Source: a virus. From it: DNA of 64,000 nucleotides. The notes under the pieces were generated by a model, which saw nothing but the letters and a program-made list of their open reading frames with translations, ran no database searches and was not told where the DNA came from. This document shows positions 14,143 through 23,105 of this stretch, piece after piece. Numbering within the stretch: the stretch's first letter is position 1; every line of letters begins with the position of its first letter. The translations under genes were made by a program, and so were the position numbers. The stretch lies in the IMG/VR virus record IMGVR_UViG_3300028800_000071, positions 1 to 64,000 of that record; one strand, given 5' to 3'.

Positions 14143-15042
14143 ATGGACGGCAATATCGGCAACGATTTCAACGAGCAGATCAAGGAAGGGCTCGAGGATC
14201 AAGAAGGCGTCGGCGACAATCAGGTCACGGACGGCACCGGCGTTGAGAGTGCCGATCAGACGCAAGACCGGCTTCGTGGCGAAGGCCCCGGCGCGCAAGG
14301 CGACGGTCCCCAGGAAGATGACCCGATCACCGGCCGGCAGGGCATCGATCGGCCTTCTGCCGGTGCCAAGAGCGGTGCAGAGACCGAGTACGATCCCAAC
14401 CGCGCCAACGCGGCCGGAATGGGCGAAGGCGCCGGCCATGCGCCGGTCCCGCACGAGCAGGACCGCACCCGCGACAAGGTGATCGAGCTCAATCCCGACG
14501 AGACCGAGCGCACCGATGCCGACACCGGCTTCGACGAGATCGACAACGTGCGACCGGGTGACGCCGCCGCCGACGAGCTCGGCGAGCGTAGCGGCTATCT
14601 CGGCCAGGATCGCACCGAGGATGCCCCGGGTGGTCCGCTCGTCGATCACACCGCCTTCGGCGAGAAGCTCATGCAGATCGCCAAGTTGTTCGTCACGCAG
14701 TATTCGGTCAATGCCTTCGGTTGCAAAGCGGCGATCGACAAATACATGGCCGAGCATCACCTCGCCGGCAGCACGCTCATCACCGAAAACACCAACACCA
14801 ACGCAACGGCGCCGGTGATCAACGTCACGGTCATTCTCGACGACGAGCAGCACCTGTTCTACGTGTCGCTCAAGCGCGGCGATCAAAACCTCGTCGGCGA
14901 AGCCGTCGTGTTGCACGACAACACCGAAGGCAAAGACGGCGTAGTGGTCGACAAAAGCGGAGATCCGTTGCATCGGTACGTTGACCGCCCGGTGACTACG
15001 AGCCCCGGCGGCCCGCACGAGCACCCGCCGTACGATCGGTAA
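14143..15042 (+). CDS. Hypothetical acidic protein, 299 aa
   Basis: The first 165 residues are low-complexity and strongly acidic, rich in Asp, Glu, Gly and Gln, and probably disordered. The last part is folded (VINVTVILDDEQHLFYVSL), a small beta-rich domain. It lies between terminase and portal, where phages often keep head accessory genes. Function unknown. Confidence 0.6.
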   Translation: MDGNIGNDFNEQIKEGLEDQEGVGDNQVTDGTGVESADQTQDRLRGEGPGAQGDGPQEDDPITGRQGIDRPSAGAKSGAETEYDPNRANAAGMGEGAGHAPVPHEQDRTRDKVIELNPDETERTDADTGFDEIDNVRPGDAAADELGERSGYLGQDRTEDAPGGPLVDHTAFGEKLMQIAKLFVTQYSVNAFGCKAAIDKYMAEHHLAGSTLITENTNTNATAPVINVTVILDDEQHLFYVSLKRGDQNLVGEAVVLHDNTEGKDGVVVDKSGDPLHRYVDRPVTTSPGGPHEHPPYDR

Positions 15043-15070
15043 TCCTTAACCCCCGAAAGGGGAACCCAAA

Positions 15071-15340
15071 ATGAACACACTTGAGCAACTTGGTCTCGCG
15101 CTCGCATTCGTCCAACTGTGCATCGGCGTTGGTGTAGTTGTCAGCGGAAGTGAGATCGTTAAACGTCTTGATACGATCAAGAAAAACACAGACGGCACGC
15201 TGACAGAGTTGCGGAAAAGGAACATAGTCTTGCAAGACGGCAAGGACGTTCTACGGGACGAGAAAGAGGTGCTCGTGGATAAGGTTCACCTCGCTTCGAC
15301 TACTGCTGCCACACGGAAGCGCAAGACACGACGACGTTAG
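15071..15340 (+). CDS. Membrane protein with coiled coil, 89 aa
   Basis: One N-terminal transmembrane helix (LGLALAFVQLCIGVGVVVSG), then a charged coiled coil and a very basic tail (TRKRKTRRR). AAAGGGG lies upstream of ATG 15071. The layout recalls small inner-membrane lysis or superinfection proteins, but its place in the head operon gives no support for either. Confidence 0.6.
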   Translation: MNTLEQLGLALAFVQLCIGVGVVVSGSEIVKRLDTIKKNTDGTLTELRKRNIVLQDGKDVLRDEKEVLVDKVHLASTTAATRKRKTRRR

Positions 15341-15353
15341 CCAAAGAGGAACA

Positions 15354-15830
15354 ATGATCGAGCTCAAGCAGCTGGCAGAACTCGCCAGCAAGTTCCCGAT
15401 GCTTCGCCTAGAGATCGCCACCGGCACGGCGATCACGATCGAAAACGGTTCGGTCGGCGAGCATCCGTACCAACGTGCCGTCATGCACGTGAGCGATGGC
15501 GACGAAAAAGGTCAATCGTTCGAGTTCTCCGGTGTTGGCGATGGCGTAACGGCGTTGCGCCTCTGTCTTGCGCTGCTCGGTCAACCGAATACCGATCACG
15601 CCAAGGTTGCCCCGGCGGTAGAGATCGCCGGCAGAGCAATGCCGCCGGTCGAGATCGAGGAAATCAGCGAAGGCGAGCAAGACCCGCCGGCCGTCGCGCC
15701 GCCGCCGCCACCCGCGACGGCATCGCGCTTTGCCGATCGGCAGCAACAGCCCGAGCAAAAGAAGTCGCGATCGGCAAACGGCAAACAGCCGGTCGTCGCC
15801 GGCGCAAGCTCAACACTACTGCGCCTCTAG
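15354..15830 (+). CDS. Hypothetical protein, 158 aa
   Basis: A folded N-terminal half (about 90 residues) is followed by a Pro-rich, then Gln/Lys-rich disordered tail. GAGGAAC lies upstream. No domain recognised. Confidence 0.6.
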   Translation: MIELKQLAELASKFPMLRLEIATGTAITIENGSVGEHPYQRAVMHVSDGDEKGQSFEFSGVGDGVTALRLCLALLGQPNTDHAKVAPAVEIAGRAMPPVEIEEISEGEQDPPAVAPPPPPATASRFADRQQQPEQKKSRSANGKQPVVAGASSTLLRL

Positions 15831-15842
15831 GAGATCCCGAAC

Positions 15843-16190
15843 GTGCATGAATCCGTAGAGAACTACGCCATTGGCGCAGGCGGCAACTATGACTTCCTCG
15901 ATAGCGGCACACCGAATGTTGCAAGTCTCGGTAGTCCGCGCCTCGGCCAACCGAACCGGCTAACGTTGGCCGTGTGGTCGGTCGATAACGCGAGCACGTT
16001 CACGGTCTTTGTTTCGTACGACAAAACGATCTGGGTGCCGGCGACACTTCGCGGCACCGCCACGAAGGTGAGCATCGTAGCGGCCGGTAGCGGCGACGGG
16101 CTTGCCGTTGAGATCACGCCGGCGCCATACGTGCGCATCCATTCGAGCGCGGCGTGCAAAATGTTCGCCTGGGCTTATATCTCCAACTAA
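15843..16190 (+). CDS. Small beta-rich structural-type protein, 115 aa
   Basis: GTG start with AGGAG upstream. A beta-sandwich-like composition (LTLAVWSVDNASTFTVFVS, PAPYVRIHS) resembles head decoration or fibre-attachment proteins. It immediately precedes the portal gene. Function inferred only from position and composition. Confidence 0.5.
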   Translation: MHESVENYAIGAGGNYDFLDSGTPNVASLGSPRLGQPNRLTLAVWSVDNASTFTVFVSYDKTIWVPATLRGTATKVSIVAAGSGDGLAVEITPAPYVRIHSSAACKMFAWAYISN

Positions 16191-16193
16191 CGA

Positions 16194-17945
16194 ATGGACT
16201 TACTCGCTTACCGAGCGTCGATTGCGAGGCTGCAATCGTCGCGCTGGACGCCGCGTCAGAAGCGCCTCAACGCGCTCTCTCTCATTCTGCGCGGCGCCCA
16301 ATACTCGCATATCCGAGCGGCTTTCTCACAAGAGCGTAAGGGCGACCCCTTCACAGGCCAACGCCTCCTGCTCGACGATCGCCGCCCGGCCGTGCAAGCT
16401 CGGTTGCCGAAGGAGGCCGTGCGTGATCTGTGCGGCCTCATCTTCGGCGAAGATCGCCGGCCGCTCGTGCTCGTCAAAGACGACGAACAGCAAGACAACA
16501 AGCAAAAGAAGGCGACGGCCGACGGCGAAGGCGCAGCGCCAAGCCCGCCGCCGTCCGATCCCACCGAGGATTGGATCACCGCCTTCATCCACGACACCAA
16601 GTTTTGGCTCACGCTGCTCGATGCGCTCTGGAAGGGCTCCGTCGGATCGGCCGCGATCGTGCTGCGCGTACTCGGCAAAGAGAAAGCCGTCAACGCGGAA
16701 GTCGATGGCGAAGTCGTGCAGACGTACGAAGCCGATGGCGCCGGTCATTATTATTTTGAAGTGTGGCGCGGCGAGGAATGCTCGCCGATCTTCCGCACCG
16801 ACGATCCCGATATGCTCCAAACGCTCGAACGGCGGTACTTCATCGCCGACGATGCGTTGCGTGCGCAAGGCTACGACGTTGATGCGCTCAAAGAGAAGTG
16901 GAAGAAGAAAGCCAAGCGCAACCGATCGCCATTAGTCGGCGACGAGTGGGCGGTTCGCATTGTGCTCACGGCCACCGAGGAGCAATGGTATCTGCCGGTT
17001 CCGCGGCACGTGTACGAGCGCACCGATTGGAAAGATACCGATTGGGCGCTCGATAACGGACGCTCGTTCATGCACGAGCTCGATGAAGTGCCGGCCGAGT
17101 GGGTTGTGCCGCTTCCGATCGACGCCGACGAGCTCTATCCCGACGGCGCGTGTCTGTTCGAGGATTGCATCGATCCCGAGTTTCGCCTCAATCGCACGTA
17201 CTCGCAGGTCGGCCGTGCATTCGACTACAGCGGCGATCCGCAAATGTCACGGCTGCGTGACGAGAAGGGCGGCGTCCCGCGCTCGCAGTTCGGCACCGCA
17301 ACGGCGCTCGGCGGCACCGCATCCGACGTTCTTGAAGGCGATGCCAAGTTTGTCGAGATCACCGGCCAAGGTTTAGAGATTGCGATCGGCACGTACGCCG
17401 AAGCCGTGGTCGATCTCGGGAAACGCGCCGCGGCCATGAGCAGAGTGACGCCGAACTCTAAGACCGGCGCTTCGCTCGAGCTTTCGTCGGCGGCGATGAA
17501 GTTTCTCAACAGTTCGCAACTGACGCTCGCCGGCATCCTGCGCGAAACCGCAGCGGAGAAGCCCGGCGATCGGATGCTGCGGCTTGCCATGCGTATGTGG
17601 GATAAGGTCACGGTGGCGTTGCCGTCGCTGCAAAAGCCGGTCAAGCCAGATCCCGAAGCTCGCTTTGAGTGGCAATGGCCGGCGTACTACGAGCCACACG
17701 GCCAAGAGAAAGTCTTTGAGGTACAGGCGATCAACACGGCCAAAGAAGGCCAACTGATCTCAAGCCAAACGTCTGTCGGCAATGCCGCACCGTTGTTCGA
17801 CGTAACGGACCCCGATCGCGAAGCCGAACTCATCCAAGGCGACACCGAACAGGCGAACGCCGATGAAGTGATGCAAGCCGATGCGCTCGGCGAAGTGCAA
17901 GCCAAACACGCAGTAAAGCCTGGCGCCGGTGATGGCGCCAAATAG
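16194..17945 (+). CDS. Portal protein
   Basis: Forms the dodecameric DNA entry channel at one head vertex. A 583-residue protein between terminase and scaffold/capsid genes, with the helical N-terminal region, stem and wing-type Trp/Asp-rich central portion, and the long amphipathic C-terminal helices (ELSSAAMKFLNSSQLTLAGI, FEVQAINTAKEGQLISSQT) seen in SPP1 gp6-like portals. A low-complexity Lys/Pro insertion is near residues 95-120. Assignment rests on position, size and these features. Confidence 0.8.
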   Translation: MDLLAYRASIARLQSSRWTPRQKRLNALSLILRGAQYSHIRAAFSQERKGDPFTGQRLLLDDRRPAVQARLPKEAVRDLCGLIFGEDRRPLVLVKDDEQQDNKQKKATADGEGAAPSPPPSDPTEDWITAFIHDTKFWLTLLDALWKGSVGSAAIVLRVLGKEKAVNAEVDGEVVQTYEADGAGHYYFEVWRGEECSPIFRTDDPDMLQTLERRYFIADDALRAQGYDVDALKEKWKKKAKRNRSPLVGDEWAVRIVLTATEEQWYLPVPRHVYERTDWKDTDWALDNGRSFMHELDEVPAEWVVPLPIDADELYPDGACLFEDCIDPEFRLNRTYSQVGRAFDYSGDPQMSRLRDEKGGVPRSQFGTATALGGTASDVLEGDAKFVEITGQGLEIAIGTYAEAVVDLGKRAAAMSRVTPNSKTGASLELSSAAMKFLNSSQLTLAGILRETAAEKPGDRMLRLAMRMWDKVTVALPSLQKPVKPDPEARFEWQWPAYYEPHGQEKVFEVQAINTAKEGQLISSQTSVGNAAPLFDVTDPDREAELIQGDTEQANADEVMQADALGEVQAKHAVKPGAGDGAK

Positions 17946-17947
17946 GA

Positions 17948-18928
17948 GTGATTCCTTTGTTCCACGATCTGCAAGCAATGTTTAGCAAATGTTTTATCCG
18001 ACCGTCGATTATCAAACGTCTCAACGACCGCTTCTTAGGACCGACGTTGCCTCCGTGGCAGTTGGCGATCTTCGACGGTGAAGGTGGGGACGGCGGTGGC
18101 AATGGCGGCGACGGTGGCGCCGGTGACGGCGGCGCTGGTGCTGGTGATGGCGGCGCAGGGGCCGGTGCCGGTGATGCCGGTGCGGGCGCTGGTGCTGGTG
18201 CAGGCGACGGTGGCGCAGCCAGCGGTGCAGCCGCAACGCGTTCTAAGGAGCGCACCAATAACGGCGATGACCGCGGCCGCGATCGCAACGATCGAGGCAA
18301 TGGTGGCGGCACAGCCCGCGACAACGACGGCCGATTCACCAACGAAGAAGTGCAACGCGCCAATCAGCGCATCGCCGAGCTCAACGAAGAAAACAAAAAC
18401 CGGCGCATCGAAGCGCGCGAGCTCAAAACCGAAAATGGTCTCTTGCGTACGCGCGCCATCCACGAAGATGCCAGCCGCGCCGTTATGGCCGCAGGAGCGG
18501 TGAGCGAACGCATCGTCGATATGTTCCTCGAAGATATGGGCGAGGCGATAACGCTCGACAAGAAAACCGGCCGGACCGTCGGGCTCGAGAAACTCGGCGA
18601 TTGGAAGAAGGCCAACGCGGCCTTATTCAAACCCGAAACCGAAGGCGGCGACGGTGCCGGCGACGGCAACAACGGTGGTGCCGCAGCTGGTGCTGGTGAC
18701 GGCGGCAACAACAACCAGCAACGAACCAATCGCACGTCCAACGGTGCCTCTCGCGGCGCCGGCGCGGGCGATCAAGGTGGCGGCGGCCGCGAAGGCCTCC
18801 CCGATCTCACAAAACTTGGTACTCCCGCCGAACGTAAGCAGGCTCTCCGCGATTGGAAGCGCGGCTTGCGTGGCGGTGGTGGCGGCGGCTACGGTGGTGG
18901 TCGCGCTTCATCCAACAAAGCCTCGTAG
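17948..18928 (+). CDS. Capsid scaffolding protein
   Basis: Guides capsid assembly and is then lost. A GTG start lies three bases after the portal stop. The N-terminal part is a Gly/Ala/Asp repeat tract, the centre (about residues 130-180) is a strong coiled coil (RIAELNEENKNRRIEARELK), and a second Gly/Asn-rich tract precedes a basic C-terminus (QALRDWKRGLRGG) of the kind that binds capsid protein. It precedes the major capsid gene, as expected. No protease domain is visible here. Confidence 0.75.
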   Translation: MIPLFHDLQAMFSKCFIRPSIIKRLNDRFLGPTLPPWQLAIFDGEGGDGGGNGGDGGAGDGGAGAGDGGAGAGAGDAGAGAGAGAGDGGAASGAAATRSKERTNNGDDRGRDRNDRGNGGGTARDNDGRFTNEEVQRANQRIAELNEENKNRRIEARELKTENGLLRTRAIHEDASRAVMAAGAVSERIVDMFLEDMGEAITLDKKTGRTVGLEKLGDWKKANAALFKPETEGGDGAGDGNNGGAAAGAGDGGNNNQQRTNRTSNGASRGAGAGDQGGGGREGLPDLTKLGTPAERKQALRDWKRGLRGGGGGGYGGGRASSNKAS

Positions 18929-19071
18929 CTTTTCCCGTAGGCGTTGACGCCTGCCATCGGTCCCTTAGTCCCGAAACCGCGTGACGCGAGTGTGAAGGGG
19001 CATTTCGATCGGCACCGCGCGATGCGGAGTACGCCGGTTCTGCTTCTCCCCCATAAGGAAACGCGACAATC
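18929..19071 (+). other. Capsid-gene leader with short hairpins
   Basis: The 143 bp between scaffold and capsid genes contain AGGCGTTGACGCCT (18942-18955), a perfect small hairpin, and CGCGTGACGCG (18980-18990), then AAGGAAA before the capsid start. Such leaders often hold a strong extra promoter or RNA-processing site for capsid overexpression. TTGACG is present but I see no convincing -10. Confidence 0.4.
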
Positions 19072-20577
19072 ATGCGCGGACAGAATCAACGCAACGTCGT
19101 CGTGCTGCCCGATTACCGCTTGGCGATCTTCGATATCGCGGATCTGCCCTCGCAGTTGCAGCCGATGCTTCAGGCGGGCTTTCTCGCCACGTCGTTCGAA
19201 GATTATCTGGAAGCACACAACGGTTATTGGGAAGGCGTCGATGACGAATCGTTCGCCGAATCCATCTTCGAAAAGAACCGTGGTGTGACGATCACCCGCA
19301 CCCGCCCCGGCCTCAAAGCGCCGGTCGTGGTTGCGGCCGACCCCGTTCAGGCGCAAACGCCGCCAAACGATGGCGTTACGCCGTCGGACTTCTACGTTGA
19401 GCAATACACCTTCGCGCCGTTCGAGCTCACGGACGGCATCGATCTCGATCTCATCGGTACGAACTTCGCTATCGTCGATCGCTTCGAGCACGACGTGCGC
19501 GTGTCGTATCACCAGGGCGTGCAATCGGTCGATCTGCTCGCTCGCGACACGTACCTGGCTGCCTACGGCGCCGCGTACACCGTCCTCACCGGCAATATCT
19601 CCGGTGCCATCATCCCGGTTGACGATATCCGTGGCTTCACCACGGTCATCACCGTCGGCCCGGGCGGCACCAACGGCGTATTGACGGCCGTTTCCAGCGG
19701 CGTCCCGCTGCCGTGCTTCATCTACGTCGGCGGCGATCCGACCAACGTCAAGACGTGCAACGTCACGCTTGCCGCTGCGGACGTGACCAACGTTTCCAAC
19801 TACGTGCCCTACGGTGCGCCGTACGGTACGCCGGGAGCGCCGACGGCCGCACGCGGCAACGGCGTCTCGGGTCACCTTACGCTCGCGAGCATCCAGGGCG
19901 GCTACTCGCCGGTCACGGGTGACGTGATCGTTGCGGGTGACGCGCCGATCCAACTGTTCGCAGGCGGCAGCACCCACTTCTCGCAAGTGACCGGCGGCAT
20001 TTCGCAGAGCAACGTGCTCGATGCAACCGGCTACTTGGAGAACAACGCGGTGCCGCATTCGCGCAACGCCGGCGGTGACGACGAAGGCACGTACGTCTGC
20101 CATGTCGCGCCGTCGATCAATCGGCAACTGTTTGCCGATCCCGACTTCAAGCAGGCGAATCAGACGCTCGGGAAATCGGATATCTACCAGCAGGGTGTGG
20201 TATCGCGGTATTGCGGCGTCACGTTCCTCAAGAACACGAACGCTCCGCGTATCGCTCTTGCGCCGTACGGTGGCAAGGGCTACGCCTACGCAACGGTCAT
20301 CGCCGGTCAAGGCGCCCTGATCGATGCGTGGTACGAGGGCCTCGTCGATTGGGTGGAATCCGCATTCCAGCCTGGTCTCGTCGAGCTCAATCGTGGCATC
20401 GCTCAGATCCTCATGCCGGCATACGCCGATCGTCAGGGTCGCCGGATGCACATCGATTGGCTCACGATCCGCGATATGGTCGCGCCGACCGACGTCACCC
20501 GCTCGTCCGTGATTCTCACGGGCACCGGCGGCCGTCGCGCTCGTGCGGTCATCATCTGGAGCTGGTCGGCAACCTAA
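19072..20577 (+). CDS. Major capsid protein
   Basis: Main shell protein, 501 residues. Position after the scaffold gene, and the sequence HVAPSINRQLFADPDFKQAN followed by a GVTFLKNTNAPR segment and a VIAGQGALIDAWYEG segment, match the P-domain of HK97-fold capsid proteins in large myophages. It is followed by the clearest plus-strand terminator of the head operon, consistent with a highly expressed gene. Confidence 0.85.
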   Translation: MRGQNQRNVVVLPDYRLAIFDIADLPSQLQPMLQAGFLATSFEDYLEAHNGYWEGVDDESFAESIFEKNRGVTITRTRPGLKAPVVVAADPVQAQTPPNDGVTPSDFYVEQYTFAPFELTDGIDLDLIGTNFAIVDRFEHDVRVSYHQGVQSVDLLARDTYLAAYGAAYTVLTGNISGAIIPVDDIRGFTTVITVGPGGTNGVLTAVSSGVPLPCFIYVGGDPTNVKTCNVTLAAADVTNVSNYVPYGAPYGTPGAPTAARGNGVSGHLTLASIQGGYSPVTGDVIVAGDAPIQLFAGGSTHFSQVTGGISQSNVLDATGYLENNAVPHSRNAGGDDEGTYVCHVAPSINRQLFADPDFKQANQTLGKSDIYQQGVVSRYCGVTFLKNTNAPRIALAPYGGKGYAYATVIAGQGALIDAWYEGLVDWVESAFQPGLVELNRGIAQILMPAYADRQGRRMHIDWLTIRDMVAPTDVTRSSVILTGTGGRRARAVIIWSWSAT

Positions 20578-20594
20578 ACCCTGCGATTAACCTA

Positions 20595-20628
20595 AAAGGG
20601 CGGGGCGAGTGATTCGCTCCGCCCTTTA
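20595..20628 (+). terminator. Hairpin terminator after the capsid gene
   Basis: AAAGGGCGGGGCGA pairs with TCGCTCCGCCCTTT (one G-T wobble) around a short GTGAT-type loop, giving a 14-bp GC-rich stem 18 bp past the capsid stop. There is only a short T-run, so it may be partial. Confidence 0.7.
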
Positions 20629-20644
20629 GTTCAGGAGAGATTCC

Positions 20645-21001
20645 TTGACGACCAAACAAAACTTCGGCAAGCAGCCGAAGCTGGACGACCGGCAAGATTC
20701 GCCGCCAGCCGCCGATCAGCGGCCGCAAGAAGGCCGTGGCGATGAGATTGAAAAGCGCGCAGCGCAGACCGATCGAACGGCCAAGACTGCCGTGCAGGTC
20801 GCAAACGGTTCCAACGTACGGCGCGATCGCATTGCGCCACGGGAAAAAGTCTACATTGTCGACGAACTCGTCGAGCGATCGGTGATGGCCGGCTACACCA
20901 CGGTGGTCTTTCGGCCGAACCAAGTGCTTCAAGAGGTCAGGGACAAACGCCAGATCTCCTTGGCGCAAGCCAATAACATTCGGTTACGCGAAAGGGACTA
21001 G
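20645..21001 (+). CDS. Hypothetical head/neck protein, 118 aa
   Basis: TTG start with AGGAGAG upstream. The N-terminal half is polar and probably disordered; the C-terminal half (KVYIVDELVERSVMAGYTTV, RQISLAQANNIRLRER) is ordered. It sits where head-completion genes lie. No family recognised. Confidence 0.55.
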   Translation: MTTKQNFGKQPKLDDRQDSPPAADQRPQEGRGDEIEKRAAQTDRTAKTAVQVANGSNVRRDRIAPREKVYIVDELVERSVMAGYTTVVFRPNQVLQEVRDKRQISLAQANNIRLRERD

Positions 21002-21007
21002 CGCACG

Positions 21008-21853
21008 ATGGCGATCTCGCAAACGCAAATGGCCGAGGTCGCACGCATACTCGGTTTCCCGAACCTTTCACCGCAAACGTCGCTCAACATGGAATACCCG
21101 ACGTTCTCGTCGCAGTTCGCCGTGTTTCAGCCGTACGCGCAACTGCTCAACCGTCTAGCAGGAGCATCCGACGCCGATGAAGTTCAGTATTTCGGGGCCG
21201 AATCTACGAAGTTCGCTTCCTTCTTCACACCGTCTCAGATCGTCCTCACGTTTAGCGGCCCCGGCCCAACGACCGGCGTTATCATCCGCATCAACCTTGG
21301 CGGCAACCAATACGAATATACGGTCAACGATAGCGATACATACGCTTCTATCGCCGCCGCCTTTTCGGCTTCGTTAGCGGACGATCCGCAAGGCTCGGCG
21401 CTCTTTCTTCCCAACGCCGTTGGCCCCGCGCTCGGCCTCTACAACGTCGCCGCCGTCGGAACGGACGGCAATGGCGTGCAATGTATGGCCGGCTCGACCG
21501 ATACGAGCGTCCTGGTATCGTTCGGCGGCGCGGCAGCGCAGTTCGCGGCCGGCGCCACGTCCGGTGGCCAGGTGCCGCCCGGTCCGCAGTTCACGGCGAT
21601 CACCGGCGCACAAAAAGGCCAGGTCGTCTTTGGCTTCGTGCCGATCATTCATTTGCTCGAATCCGATCTCGTCAACGCTCGCGCAAACCTTGATACGCTA
21701 AGTGCCGAAGCCTGGCACCCGCGCCAGGACGAGCTCGACGTGCGCAAGGCGCTGCTCGACAAGTACCGGATCGATCTCGCCAACGGCCTCGCCGTGCCGA
21801 TCGACCCCGATATCATGGGTAACAACAGCCGCGGCTCGCAGCGCATCGTATGA
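21008..21853 (+). CDS. Head-tail connector region protein, 281 aa
   Basis: Contains a beta-rich insert (IIRINLGGNQYEYTVNDSD...ASIAAAFSASL) like those of phage neck and tail proteins, flanked by helical ends (QPYAQLLNRLAG, WHPRQDELDVRKALLDKYR). It follows the capsid gene in the connector position. The precise role is unresolved. Confidence 0.6.
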   Translation: MAISQTQMAEVARILGFPNLSPQTSLNMEYPTFSSQFAVFQPYAQLLNRLAGASDADEVQYFGAESTKFASFFTPSQIVLTFSGPGPTTGVIIRINLGGNQYEYTVNDSDTYASIAAAFSASLADDPQGSALFLPNAVGPALGLYNVAAVGTDGNGVQCMAGSTDTSVLVSFGGAAAQFAAGATSGGQVPPGPQFTAITGAQKGQVVFGFVPIIHLLESDLVNARANLDTLSAEAWHPRQDELDVRKALLDKYRIDLANGLAVPIDPDIMGNNSRGSQRIV

Positions 21854-22647
21854 GCTCGACGCGGATCGAGTATCTCGACAGCAAGATTCAATACGGGCGC
21901 GGCAAGGCCGCAACCGTTTACGGCCAGACGTTCAATATCTACCGGCTCACCAATCAGAGCGGCTCGATACTCGATGGCCATCCGATCTTTGCCGACTTTC
22001 CGCTCTCGCCGATCAAGACCGGCAAAGGTAAGGTCGAGAACCAAGTTTACGACCTGCAAATCTTCGACGCGGCGTTCGACAACACGCTACTCAAGCTCGG
22101 CGACTACTTCGTCGAGGTCGGGCAGTTTGACGATCGCGAACCCGATCACCTGATCTTTGCGCAACGCCGACCTTTCCGTGGCCGCTCGCTCATGATTCGG
22201 TGTGAATCGAACGTTACGATCACGCGACCGCAGCCGCTCGGCGGTGGCTCTGGCCAACAGCCGCGTTCTGGCGGCATTCGTGCCCCCGGCTATATCGGCA
22301 TCACGAAAAAGAACGAGCGCGGGATGCTGCTCGCCAACGGAATGTACTTTTTCAGCAACTCGCTCGTCACGACGCCGATCGCCAACTCCGAAGCGTCGGG
22401 GTTGGCGGCGGTGCCGGCGGCGCTGTTGCAACTCAATCGCATTCGCGATGCTACGATCCCGAAGTTGCCCGTGTCGCTCTTTCGCGAGCATTTTGTCATC
22501 TATATCCCGCCGCTCAATGGCATCATGCTACAGGAGCTCGATCGGTTGAACTTCCAGAACTCGGACCGCTACGAGATCGGCTCGCTCTTTCTGAGCGAAG
22601 AAGGCTTCGTCGGCAACATTGCGATCTGCGAGAAGCTCGGCACGTGA
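21850..22647 (+). CDS. Neck/head-closure-type protein, 265 aa
   Basis: ATG 21850 overlaps the previous stop. A beta-rich protein with YGQTFNIYRLTNQSGSI, DYFVEVGQFDDREPDHLIFA and a helical C-terminus, the pattern of head-closure proteins in large myophages. It is translationally coupled to the receiver-domain gene that follows (GTG 22644 overlaps its stop). Confidence 0.55.
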   Translation: MSSTRIEYLDSKIQYGRGKAATVYGQTFNIYRLTNQSGSILDGHPIFADFPLSPIKTGKGKVENQVYDLQIFDAAFDNTLLKLGDYFVEVGQFDDREPDHLIFAQRRPFRGRSLMIRCESNVTITRPQPLGGGSGQQPRSGGIRAPGYIGITKKNERGMLLANGMYFFSNSLVTTPIANSEASGLAAVPAALLQLNRIRDATIPKLPVSLFREHFVIYIPPLNGIMLQELDRLNFQNSDRYEIGSLFLSEEGFVGNIAICEKLGT

Positions 22648-23105
22648 CGGAGTTTAAGTACGTGCAGCGCGCCGGCGGTGATGCGCCGGCGCCAGCACAG
22701 AAGCCGCCAACGAGCAAGGTGATTGCACCCGGCCCGCGGCCGACGGCGATCATCGCTGACGATTCGGGGCCGACGCGCCGTCGCTTCCTTAGTCTGCTCA
22801 CGCTCTGCGGCGTACAAGTGATCGACCAAGCAACGTCGGGGCAAGAGGCGCTCTGGAAGTGCCGTAAGATGAAACCGCAGATCGCCGTGCTCGACGTAGC
22901 GATGCCGCCTGGCAGCGGGTACGACACGGCGTTGAAGTTGGCCGATAGCCAGATCGTGCCGCATATCATCGTGGTTTCGTCCAACTCGCAAGGGATGGTT
23001 TTCGAACCGTTACGCAAGGCCGGCGTCATGCTGCTCACCAAGCCGGTCAACGACGATCAGTTCATCAAAGAGATAAAGGCGATGATAGCCGATGGCAACG
23101 CTTGA
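22644..23105 (+). CDS. CheY-like receiver-domain protein, 153 aa
   Basis: A stand-alone response-regulator receiver domain after a 30-residue Ala/Pro tail. All key positions are present: acidic pair Asp39-Asp40, phospho-acceptor Asp84 in VLDVAMPPGSG, Ser112 in place of the switch Thr, and Lys133 in TKP. No output domain follows. In bacteria such domains accept phosphate from a histidine kinase. Here the gene overlaps both neighbours (4 bp upstream, 14 bp downstream) in the head-tail connector operon, and no kinase is visible in the window. It could sense host signalling, sequester phosphoryl groups, or be a repurposed structural fold. The family call is firm; the role is open. Confidence 0.9.
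   Translation: MTEFKYVQRAGGDAPAPAQKPPTSKVIAPGPRPTAIIADDSGPTRRRFLSLLTLCGVQVIDQATSGQEALWKCRKMKPQIAVLDVAMPPGSGYDTALKLADSQIVPHIIVVSSNSQGMVFEPLRKAGVMLLTKPVNDDQFIKEIKAMIADGNA

Noticed and set aside
18889-20451. 520-residue open frame antisense to the major capsid gene
   Set aside because: Arg/Asp/Val-rich shadow produced by GC-rich codon positions of the capsid gene; no ribosome site or motif.
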